From positions 1,154,214 to 1,218,213 of the forward strand of contig NZ_FXAJ01000001.1 of NCBI RefSeq assembly GCF_900177535.1: 64,000 bases of DNA, written 5' to 3'. The notes below the pieces were generated by a model that saw nothing but the letters and a program-made list of their open reading frames with translations, had not been told where the DNA came from and did no database searches. Below, piece by piece: positions 57,956 to 64,000 of this stretch. Positions within the stretch are counted from its first letter, which is position 1; every line of letters starts with the position of its first letter. Origin of the DNA: Priestia filamentosa (GTDB lineage: Bacteria; Bacillota; Bacilli; Bacillales; Bacillaceae_H). Made by a program: the position numbers and the translations under genes.

Positions 57956-59665
57956 GTGTTAAAACGTTTTTTTTCATATTATAAACCATATAAAAAACTT
58001 TTCATCCTTGATTTTTCATGTGCTGTTTTTGTTGGGATTTTAGAGCTTGCTTTTCCGATTGCTGTAAATGAAGTGATTGATCGTTTACTTCCTATGGAAA
58101 ACTGGACTGTTATCTCATTGGCATGTTTAGGTCTTTTGGTTATTTATCTTCTTAATACAGGTCTTCAGTACATTGTAACTTTTTGGGGACATAAACTTGG
58201 TATTAATATCGAAACAGATATGAGAAGAAAGCTTTTTGGTCACATGCAAAAGCTCTCTTTTAGCTACTATGACGAAAACAAAACAGGACATTCGATTTCA
58301 CGGCTGACAAAAGATCTAGAAGAGATCGGGGAAGTTGCTCATCATGGGCCTGAGGATGTATTTGTCGCTATTATGACGCTTCTAGGCGCATTTGGAATTA
58401 TGCTTACAATTAATTGGAAACTTGCTGTACTTTCTTTTATCGTTATCCCACTTTTAATGATTTGTGCGGTTCACTTTAACAAAAAGATGACAAAAACATT
58501 TCGTAAAATGTTTAGTGATGTAGGGGATATTAATGCCCGCGTAGAGGATAGCATTGGAGGCATTCGCGTTGTAAAAGCATTTGCAAATGAAGAACATGAA
58601 CAAAAACGCTTTGAAATAAACAATGAACGCTATCGCCAAACAAAGCTTCAATCTTATAAAATTATGGCTCAAAATATTATGGCCAACTACATGCTTATGC
58701 GCACTGTAACCCTCTTTACGCTTTTGTTTGGGACGCTTTTCGTTATAAAAGGTCAGCTTACATATGGAGAGTTTGTTGCGTTTCTTCTCCTTTCTAATAT
58801 TTTAATAGGACCAATCCAAAAAATTAATGCGGTAATCGAAAGTTATCCAAAAGGAATTGCCGGGTTCAAGCGTTATACTGAAATCATGGATACACATCCT
58901 GATATCGTTGATGCAGCGCACGCTAAAGATATGACGGTAAAAGGAGAAATCCGTTACGAAAACGTTGCATTTCGATACAAAAATATGGAAAGAGTCTTAA
59001 ATGGACTAACCCTTTCTATTAAAGAGGGTGAGACAGTTGCGTTTGTAGGTCCATCAGGAGCAGGAAAAACAACTTTGTGCAGCTTGCTTCCTCGTTTTTA
59101 TGAGATTGAAGAAGGGCAAATTACAATTGATGGCGTAGACATTCGGGACTTTACTCTTCAATCACTGCGTAGCCAAATTGGCATTGTTCAGCAAGATGTT
59201 TTCCTTTTTTCAGGTACGATTCGGGAGAATTTAAGCTATGGTAAATTAGACGCAACAGAGGAAGAGATAGAGGAAGCAGCTCGTAAAGCCCAGCTGTCTG
59301 ACTTTATTTCAAATCAGCCTGACGGACTTGACACGATTATTGGAGAGCGAGGAGTCAAACTTTCTGGCGGTCAAAAACAACGCCTTGCTATTGCACGAAT
59401 TTTTCTTAAAAACCCACCAATTTTAATTTTAGATGAAGCAACTTCTGCTCTTGATACGGAAACAGAAGTTGCCATCCAACAAGCGTTAAATGAGCTTTCA
59501 AAAGGGCGCACAACCCTTGTTATTGCTCATCGTCTTGCTACAATCAAAAATGCCGATCGCATTATGGTTGTCACAAAAAGTGGTATAACAGAACAAGGAA
59601 CACATGATAAATTGCTGGGAGAAGAAGGAATATATAGCCGTCTTCACCAAGCACAGTTTGGATAA
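57956..59665 (+). CDS. ABC exporter (fused permease-ATPase), iron-regulated
   Basis: 569 residues: six-helix membrane domain (residues 15-310), then the ATPase: Walker A GPSGAGKTT, Q-loop IVQQDVFLFSGTIRENL, signature KLSGGQKQRLAIARI, Walker B ILILDEATSALD, switch His in IAHRLATIK. A half-size exporter of the lipid/drug/siderophore group, functioning as a homodimer or with a partner. GTG start at 57956, behind GGGAGGA. The Fur box means it is made under iron starvation, so siderophore or haem-related export is the natural guess. No siderophore synthesis gene is in the window. Confidence 0.9.
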   Translation: MLKRFFSYYKPYKKLFILDFSCAVFVGILELAFPIAVNEVIDRLLPMENWTVISLACLGLLVIYLLNTGLQYIVTFWGHKLGINIETDMRRKLFGHMQKLSFSYYDENKTGHSISRLTKDLEEIGEVAHHGPEDVFVAIMTLLGAFGIMLTINWKLAVLSFIVIPLLMICAVHFNKKMTKTFRKMFSDVGDINARVEDSIGGIRVVKAFANEEHEQKRFEINNERYRQTKLQSYKIMAQNIMANYMLMRTVTLFTLLFGTLFVIKGQLTYGEFVAFLLLSNILIGPIQKINAVIESYPKGIAGFKRYTEIMDTHPDIVDAAHAKDMTVKGEIRYENVAFRYKNMERVLNGLTLSIKEGETVAFVGPSGAGKTTLCSLLPRFYEIEEGQITIDGVDIRDFTLQSLRSQIGIVQQDVFLFSGTIRENLSYGKLDATEEEIEEAARKAQLSDFISNQPDGLDTIIGERGVKLSGGQKQRLAIARIFLKNPPILILDEATSALDTETEVAIQQALNELSKGRTTLVIAHRLATIKNADRIMVVTKSGITEQGTHDKLLGEEGIYSRLHQAQFG

Positions 59666-59702
59666 TAAAAAAAGATTCAGCAGTTATGCTGAATCTTTTT
59701 TA
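59666..59702. terminator. Bidirectional terminator
   Basis: AAAAAGATTCAGCA pairs with TGCTGAATCTTTTT between convergent genes. Confidence 0.85.
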
Positions 59703-60932
59703 TTTGAAAATCTCTTGAAACTTTTCCAATGTTATGTCTGGTCCAATACCAAAACGGTTAAGCAACAGTGGGTTATCCCCAGGAAAGACATAGCCTTTTT
59801 GGGTTGTAAAGGCTAGAGTGAATCCTGCATCTTTGACAGCTTGAACAGATGTCTCATTTAAATGTCCAAAAGGATAAGCGAAATATGAAGAGTGTGCTGG
59901 AAGTGCTTGTCTACTTTGGTTGAAGTCTGCTAACACTTGCTCATAAGGAAGTTGGGTAATCATCCCGCGTTTATTCTCCTCATTCATTGAATGGAGTGCG
60001 TTTGTGTGAGAACCAAACGAGAATACATCCTTCATTTTCTCCATATCTTGATAGCTTAAAAAGTCTAATCGATCTGGATTGAATGGTTTACTTTCCTTTG
60101 GAATTCTACCTGTAATAATGAAGTTTTCTGCTTTAAATCCATATTTTTTAAGAATAGGATAAGCATAATCTCTCGAAGAAATAATCCCATCATCAAACGT
60201 AATAACAACAGATTTTTCAGGTAACGCTTTTTTTCCTTGTATGTAAGGCTCTAATTCTTTGAGCGTAATAGCCGTATAGCCATTGTCATGAAGCCACTTC
60301 ATTTGCTCATCAAAGGCTTCAGGAGTGATAGTTGTTGAAACACCTCTGAAGTTATGATTCTCCTCATCTTTTAAAAGGTGATGATACATAAGAACAGGAA
60401 CGCCATTTTGTTTTTCAACACTATCTTTTGGAATGTAACCGATAAGACCGCCAACGTTCACTTCCATCCAATCTTTATCTGTATCTTTTGCTTCAATTTG
60501 AGTACGCTGATCAAATTCTCCAATTTTTTTAGACGTTTTAGACATTGAGCGATAAATCGGCGTTGCTTTTTTTACTAAAAATGTTTCTCCCTCAAAAGCG
60601 CTCGTTAACGACTGATTTTTGACAGCTGTTGCACTCGCTATTTTCGTTTCCTTGCGTGGAACATAGCCAACATCGTTTCCAACAGCAACTCGCCACCAGT
60701 CTTGGTTAAACGCTATATAGTTGCGATACTCAGTATCTTTCGTTAAATACCCTTTAACTTCTCTTTCTGTGTAAGGAGAAGGAACAGAATAGATTGGCGT
60801 GTATTCCTTTTCTGTTACAAGAGCTTGTGGAGCTTCTTTTGTATTTTCTTTCTTATAGAAGAGATATGAAGCAAATCCGACAATAAACACTAAGAATAAA
60901 CAAGATAAAACAATAACCCCTTTTTTCTTCAT
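59700..60932 (-). CDS. Polysaccharide deacetylase with N-terminal SH3-like region
   Basis: 410 residues. One signal/anchor helix (GVIVLSCLFLVFIVGFASYL), two SH3-like repeats in residues 40-170 (each ending in a YVPRK or GYIPKDSV strand), then a NodB-type deacetylase domain: PVLMYHHL, the metal motif ITFDDG, FGSHTNALHSM (His pair) and YFAYPFGHLNETS. It resembles IcaB/PgaB/YxkH-like enzymes that remove acetyl from surface glycans. A promoter lies upstream at 60967-60995. Target polysaccharide unknown. Confidence 0.88.
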   Translation of the reverse strand: MKKKGVIVLSCLFLVFIVGFASYLFYKKENTKEAPQALVTEKEYTPIYSVPSPYTEREVKGYLTKDTEYRNYIAFNQDWWRVAVGNDVGYVPRKETKIASATAVKNQSLTSAFEGETFLVKKATPIYRSMSKTSKKIGEFDQRTQIEAKDTDKDWMEVNVGGLIGYIPKDSVEKQNGVPVLMYHHLLKDEENHNFRGVSTTITPEAFDEQMKWLHDNGYTAITLKELEPYIQGKKALPEKSVVITFDDGIISSRDYAYPILKKYGFKAENFIITGRIPKESKPFNPDRLDFLSYQDMEKMKDVFSFGSHTNALHSMNEENKRGMITQLPYEQVLADFNQSRQALPAHSSYFAYPFGHLNETSVQAVKDAGFTLAFTTQKGYVFPGDNPLLLNRFGIGPDITLEKFQEIFK

Positions 60933-60966
60933 CTCAAAAACTCCTAAATTTTTTTCTCTATTTGTG

Positions 60967-60995
60967 AGTATAATAGACTTTATTTACATTTGCAA
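60967..60995 (-). promoter_or_regulatory. Sigma-A promoter of the deacetylase gene
   Basis: On the minus strand TTGCAA, a 17-bp spacer and TATACT. Confidence 0.62.
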
Positions 60996-61193
60996 TAAAA
61001 ATGTAACGAAAGTGTAATATATAAGGTAAAAAATGATAATTAACGGAAGATATTAACTAATTTAAATTTGCTGAATATTTTTTCTATGCTTTTTGTAAAT
61101 CTTTACTATATGTTAAAATAAAGGGAAGGCATATATTTCGTAAACTTTTTGAAAAAAGAAGAAAAGGAGAAGTTTTGAGAAAGGGATGGAAAG

Positions 61194-61448
61194 ATGGATC
61201 GCTTATGTAAAGCAGGTGGTATAGTTTTTTCTATTTTCACCATCATATTGGCTTTAACTATACTCATTATGGAAAAAAAGGGGGATACTGAGAATTTTAA
61301 CGTTGTTTCTTGGATGCTAGTAGCTATGTCTCTGTCACTTATCTTCAATAACATAACAGAGTTTAAAAAAGAAAAAAGGGAAGGGCATGTATCATGTGTC
61401 GTTTTAGGAGGAGCTGTGCTTCTTCTGCATTTTACAAATGTGTTGTAA
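61194..61448 (+). CDS. Small three-helix membrane protein
   Basis: 84 residues, three membrane segments (about residues 7-25, 38-53 and 66-82) with a basic loop EFKKEKREGH. GAAAGGGATGG stands before the ATG; other starts are possible. It resembles small DUF3953-like Bacillus membrane proteins, but I cannot be sure. Function unknown. Confidence 0.65.
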   Translation: MDRLCKAGGIVFSIFTIILALTILIMEKKGDTENFNVVSWMLVAMSLSLIFNNITEFKKEKREGHVSCVVLGGAVLLLHFTNVL

Positions 61449-61546
61449 AACATAGTGAAAAAAGTAAAAAACGGTTCCGGAATAATAAATATACATAGAA
61501 GTTAATATATGCTAAAATATAAGCTAATAAAAAGGGGGTGAAGACG

Positions 61547-61668
61547 TTGGGAAGGCGCTATGGAGAACGATTAGTCAGAAGAATGTAACCGTATTAATTG
61601 AAAACAAAGGACCATTTTGGCTTGAGTACCTATCTCATGGTCATCACTCTACGGGTAGATATAAATAA
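61547..61668 (+). other. Two overlapping frames in the CNNM leader: Arg-rich peptide and open frame
   Basis: TTG 61547, with AAGGGGGTGA just before it, reads MGRRYGERLVRRM and stops at TAA 61586-61588. The frame one base back is open from 61531 and continues through this point as NVTVLIENKGPFWLEYLSHG followed by HHSTGRYK, stopping at TAA 61666-61668, but has no start codon. Either a leader peptide followed by chance ORF, or a small gene needing a -1 shift between about 61570 and 61588, or a broken gene. No family recognised. Confidence 0.42.
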
Positions 61669-61679
61669 TTTTTATAGCG

Positions 61680-61710
61680 GAGGTGATTCCCTCTTTTTAG
61701 AGGGGATAAG
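61680..61710 (+). promoter_or_regulatory. Hairpin-occluded double ribosome site of the CNNM gene
   Basis: A strong GGAGGTGA (about 61680-61686) lies 25 bases before the TTG start. Between them CCCTCT and AGAGGG form a hairpin (61690-61704) that hides a second ribosome site, AGAGGGG, placed four to five bases before the TTG. Folding would bring the first site closer, opening would expose the second, so translation may be controlled by RNA structure. Confidence 0.4.
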
Positions 61711-63054
61711 TTGGACACGACCATTATCATTAATTTAATATTAGTAGCTCTTTTAATAGTATTGACAGCCTTTTTTGTAGGGGCCGAATTTGCTGTTGTA
61801 AAAGTAAGAATGTCGCGAATTGAGCAGCTTATCTCAGAAGGAAATAAAAAAGCGGTTGCTGTAAAGAAACTAGTAACCAATTTGGATTATTACCTTTCAG
61901 CTTGTCAGCTCGGAATCACAGTGACAGCTTTAGGTCTTGGGACGCTCGGAGAACCTACTGTAGAGCGACTTTTGCACCCTGCATTTCATGAATTGGGCAT
62001 TCCTACAGCTTGGACAACAGTTGTTTCTTACGCGCTTGCATTAGGTATTATGACGTTTTTACATGTTGTCTTAGGAGAACTTGCTCCGAAAACATTGGCT
62101 ATTCAGTATACTGAGAGAGTTACACTTTTGTTAGCTCAGCCGCTTGTGCTATTTGGGAAAATTTTATTTCCTCTCATTTGGCTTTTAAACGGCTCAGCGC
62201 GCATTATCCTTCGCATATTTGGGGTAAAGCCTGCCGGTCATGAACAAGCACACTCAGAAGAAGAGCTTAAAATTATTATGACGCAGAGTTATCAAAGTGG
62301 AGAAATCAATCAAACAGAGCTTTCATATATGCAAAACATCCTTTCATTTGATGAAAGGGTTGCAAAAGATATTATGGTACCAAGAACAAGAATGATTGTT
62401 TTTGATCAGGAGATGGAAAAGGAAGAGCTTTTACAAATTATTGATGAAAACCACTTTACACGTTACCCTGTAACAGAAGAAGGAGATAAAGACAAAATTA
62501 TTGGTGTTGTAAATGCTAAGGAAATGGTCACAAACCTTGTGCTTGGACGATCATTAAATATGAAAAAACATATCCATCCGATTCCTTTTATTCATGAATC
62601 AACACGTTTGCAAGATGTGTTAGTGAAGATGAAAAAAGAACACATTCATATTGCCGTTGTTATGGATGAATATGGAGGAACGTCAGGAATTATTTCGATG
62701 GAGGATATATTAGAAGAAATTGTAGGTGACATCCAAGACGAATTTGATACTGATGAAATTCCAGACGTAGTAGAACAAGAACAGGGCTACTACCTTTTAA
62801 ATGGACGCGTTCTTTTAGATGATTTAGAAGAGCGATTCGGAATGACGTTTGATCAGCGAGAGAACGTTGATACAATTGGGGGATGGATGCAAGTAAAGAT
62901 GGCTTCAACCCCAGATGAGAATCCTGTTGTTGAAGATGAGCAATACCGTTTTGAAGTAGTAGAAATTGAAAATCATCAAATTCTTCAAGTCTCTTTCTTA
63001 ATTAAAGAATTAAATGAAGAAATGGAAGAGGATACGGAACGAAAGCACGGATAG
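61711..63054 (+). CDS. CNNM/CorC (HlyC) family transporter
   Basis: 447 residues. Membrane DUF21/CNNM domain of three to four helices (IINLILVALLIVLTAFFVGA; LSACQLGITVTALGLGTLGE; FLHVVLGELAPKTLAIQYTE), then a CBS pair (VPRTRMIVFDQ; VMDEYGGTSGIISMEDILEE) and a CorC_HlyC C-terminal domain (YYLLNGRVLLDDLEERFGMT). B. subtilis relatives (MpfA/YhdP) export magnesium. TTG start at 61711. The long leader with an overlapping peptide and hairpin is unusual, and the known M-box riboswitch was not seen in it. Confidence 0.92.
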   Translation: MDTTIIINLILVALLIVLTAFFVGAEFAVVKVRMSRIEQLISEGNKKAVAVKKLVTNLDYYLSACQLGITVTALGLGTLGEPTVERLLHPAFHELGIPTAWTTVVSYALALGIMTFLHVVLGELAPKTLAIQYTERVTLLLAQPLVLFGKILFPLIWLLNGSARIILRIFGVKPAGHEQAHSEEELKIIMTQSYQSGEINQTELSYMQNILSFDERVAKDIMVPRTRMIVFDQEMEKEELLQIIDENHFTRYPVTEEGDKDKIIGVVNAKEMVTNLVLGRSLNMKKHIHPIPFIHESTRLQDVLVKMKKEHIHIAVVMDEYGGTSGIISMEDILEEIVGDIQDEFDTDEIPDVVEQEQGYYLLNGRVLLDDLEERFGMTFDQRENVDTIGGWMQVKMASTPDENPVVEDEQYRFEVVEIENHQILQVSFLIKELNEEMEEDTERKHG

Positions 63055-63067
63055 GGAAAAAACGTAG

Positions 63068-63097
63068 AAGCTCCTGCCAAATAGCAGGAGCTTTTTT
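63068..63097 (+). terminator. Terminator of the CNNM gene
   Basis: AAGCTCCTGC pairs with GCAGGAGCTT, then T residues. Confidence 0.85.
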
Positions 63098-63176
63098 GGG
63101 GGCGAAATTCACTTAAACTTGTCCAATTTTTATCAATGAAGGACTCCTTTAAGAGGAAGACCTTCCACTCTAGTGT

Positions 63177-63551
63177 TTACATCCGGACAATAATAGATCC
63201 GCCTCCACTTGGCGCTGTGACCGTTTGACTTTGTTCAGGAGCTTTTCGATCTAAACGCTCAAGGAGCTGTTTGTTTTGCTCAATAAGTTGCTGAACTTGG
63301 TAAGAAAGATAATTCAAACGATATTCTAAACTACCTTCTCCATGCGGAAATGGGGGAGCAGTATGGTGGGCAAAATTTTTATGATGTGGCAAAGAATAAT
63401 TTTGTTCATAATTACCTTCTCCATATGGAAATGGGGGAGCGGTAGGATGGGCAAAATTTTCATGATGTGATGAAGAATGATTTTGTTCATTTTTGTCGTT
63501 CGGCTTATAGTTTCTTTGATAATAACGAGGAAAGTAAGAGTGATGATGCAC
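63177..63551 (-). CDS. Histidine/asparagine-rich protein with a tandem repeat and coiled coil
   Basis: 124 residues. N-terminal HHHSYFPRYYQRNYKPND, then two 27-residue repeats (unit EQNxSxxHHxNFAHxTAPPF followed by PxGEG), then a helix LEYRLNYLSYQVQQLIEQNK and a tail PSGGGSIIVRM. His/Tyr/Asn-rich, signal-less and repeat-bearing proteins of this kind are often Bacillus spore-coat or germination (GerPC-like helix) proteins, but no family is certain. GTG start at 63551, seven bases behind AAAGGAGGT; an ATG two bases earlier in another frame is just as well placed. Confidence 0.6.
   Translation of the reverse strand: MHHHSYFPRYYQRNYKPNDKNEQNHSSSHHENFAHPTAPPFPYGEGNYEQNYSLPHHKNFAHHTAPPFPHGEGSLEYRLNYLSYQVQQLIEQNKQLLERLDRKAPEQSQTVTAPSGGGSIIVRM
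63340..63500 (-). repeat. Imperfect 81-bp tandem duplication
   Basis: Two copies of an 81-base unit (27 codons) inside the histidine-rich gene. Both contain the plus-strand string TACCTTCTCCAT and ATGGGGGAGC-like segments. The point differences show it is not brand new. Confidence 0.7.
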
Positions 63552-63642
63552 ATGTATTACCTCCTTTTACAAGTCTCTTATAATATATACGAAAGATAAA
63601 ATTCGGGGATTTGTCCTATAAAAAATAGACAATTGCCTAATG

Positions 63643-63669
63643 AAAAAGCCGCATTAAGCGGCTTTTTTT
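63643..63669. terminator. Terminator
   Basis: AAAAAGCCGC pairs with GCGGCTTTTT between the two minus-strand genes. The T-run favours the plus direction, but the stem's A-run also serves the minus gene that ends at 63671. Confidence 0.7.
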
Positions 63670-63670
63670 A

Positions 63671-64000
63671 TTAGTATTGACGATAAACATAAGTATCTTC
63701 TGGTTCGCTTATTTTCTCGTACTTTTTCACTTTTAAAACAGGAATTGTTTTTTTGAATGGTTGATAATACATTGTATCTAGTTCTCCGCTTACACGTAGC
63801 CATTCGTCATTTTCTAAGTCCATATCGTCTGGGAATTGAATGAGCATCCCATAGACACCTGAATCTGCTACACAGTGAATGATTCCGAATCTAAATAGAA
63901 AAACTTCATTCTTCTTCAAGTCATCACTATTATAAGAAAAACCGGTTAGTGATACCGTTTTTCCTGTGAACTCTCCAGGGAAGTTATAGATAGTTTCCAT
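63671..64000 (-). CDS. YcgQ/DUF1980 C-terminal domain, truncated by the window
   Basis: 109 visible residues. The section FPGEFTGKTVSLTGFSYNSD, then NEVFLFRFGIIHCVADSGVY, GMLIQFPDD and NDEWLRVSGELDT matches the C-terminal domain of the TIGR03943/YcgQ family, membrane-associated partners of YcgR-type permeases. The Met at the edge (64000) is probably internal and the N-terminal membrane part lies outside the window. In that family a permease gene (YcgR/DUF318-like) usually sits beside it. Confidence 0.75.
   Translation of the reverse strand: METIYNFPGEFTGKTVSLTGFSYNSDDLKKNEVFLFRFGIIHCVADSGVYGMLIQFPDDMDLENDEWLRVSGELDTMYYQPFKKTIPVLKVKKYEKISEPEDTYVYRQY

Noticed and set aside
61500-61710. M-box magnesium riboswitch in the CNNM leader
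   Set aside because: The conserved M-box core elements were not visible, and the leader contains open reading frames instead.
1-64000. CRISPR arrays, insertion sequences, tRNA or rRNA genes
   Set aside because: No regularly spaced direct repeats, transposase ORFs, terminal inverted repeats, cloverleaf signatures or rRNA blocks were seen.

Overview
The window is a contiguous piece of a low-GC, spore-forming Bacillaceae chromosome (Bacillus/Priestia-like; genus inferred, not proven). The evidence is consistent: AGGAGG-type ribosome sites, frequent TTG/GTG starts, intrinsic terminators after most genes, the plsY - CoA-binding protein - parE - parC block known from Bacillus subtilis (yneS-yneT-parE-parC), and several sporulation-type genes (GerP-like, GerT/Hsp20-like, CwlC-like amidase, SpoVB-like flippase, Ku). 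Three of the sporulation-type genes carry upstream boxes that fit a sigma-K promoter (AC, 17 bp, CATANNNTA). I found no rRNA, tRNA, CRISPR array, insertion sequence or prophage.

Layout. 0-12.5 kb: the end of an asparagine synthetase, a candidate small RNA, small membrane proteins, a holin-like protein, GNAT, BluB, a TauE/SafE permease behind an attenuator-like leader, GerP-like, Ohr, SpoVB-like, a nitroreductase, a TrpD2-like protein and a BtuCD/FecCD-type importer lacking a binding protein. 12.5-21.2 kb: a phytoene-desaturase remnant, a degenerate CPBP-like protein, an NrnB-type DHH nuclease, GerT-like, an acyl-CoA dehydrogenase, a YdjM-like protein, a decayed ATP-grasp gene, Ku, an M42 aminopeptidase and a CwlC-like amidase. 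21.2-27.2 kb: plsY, the CoA-binding protein and topoisomerase IV. 27.2-41.5 kb: YqcI/YcgG, GNAT, orphan proteins, gamma-glutamyltranspeptidase, an S1 protease, topoisomerase III, a YhgE/Pip protein with two sets of internal repeats, a metallophosphatase and two small proteins sharing a short motif.

41.5-54.4 kb is a transport and signalling district. A YtrA-type GntR repressor with a matching promoter and operator leads an ABC operon whose permease has a large C-terminal soluble domain and which ends in an ECF sigma factor with no adjacent anti-sigma. A second ABC exporter, a SurA/PrsA-like lipoprotein, and a two-component system followed by a three-gene ABC exporter (LnrJK-LMN type, antibiotic efflux/sensing) follow. 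54.4-64 kb: PhzF, HU, two tiny genes, an Fsr-type MFS pump, an ABC exporter behind a perfect Fur box, a polysaccharide deacetylase, a CNNM/CorC transporter behind an unusual leader with overlapping reading frames, a tandem-repeat protein and the C-terminus of a YcgQ-like protein.

No single spectacular unknown system stands out. The best leads are the GntR/ABC/ECF operon, the leaders before the TauE and CNNM genes, the candidate RNAs at 1.7 and 31 kb, the Fur-controlled exporter and the paired small proteins near 40.5 kb.
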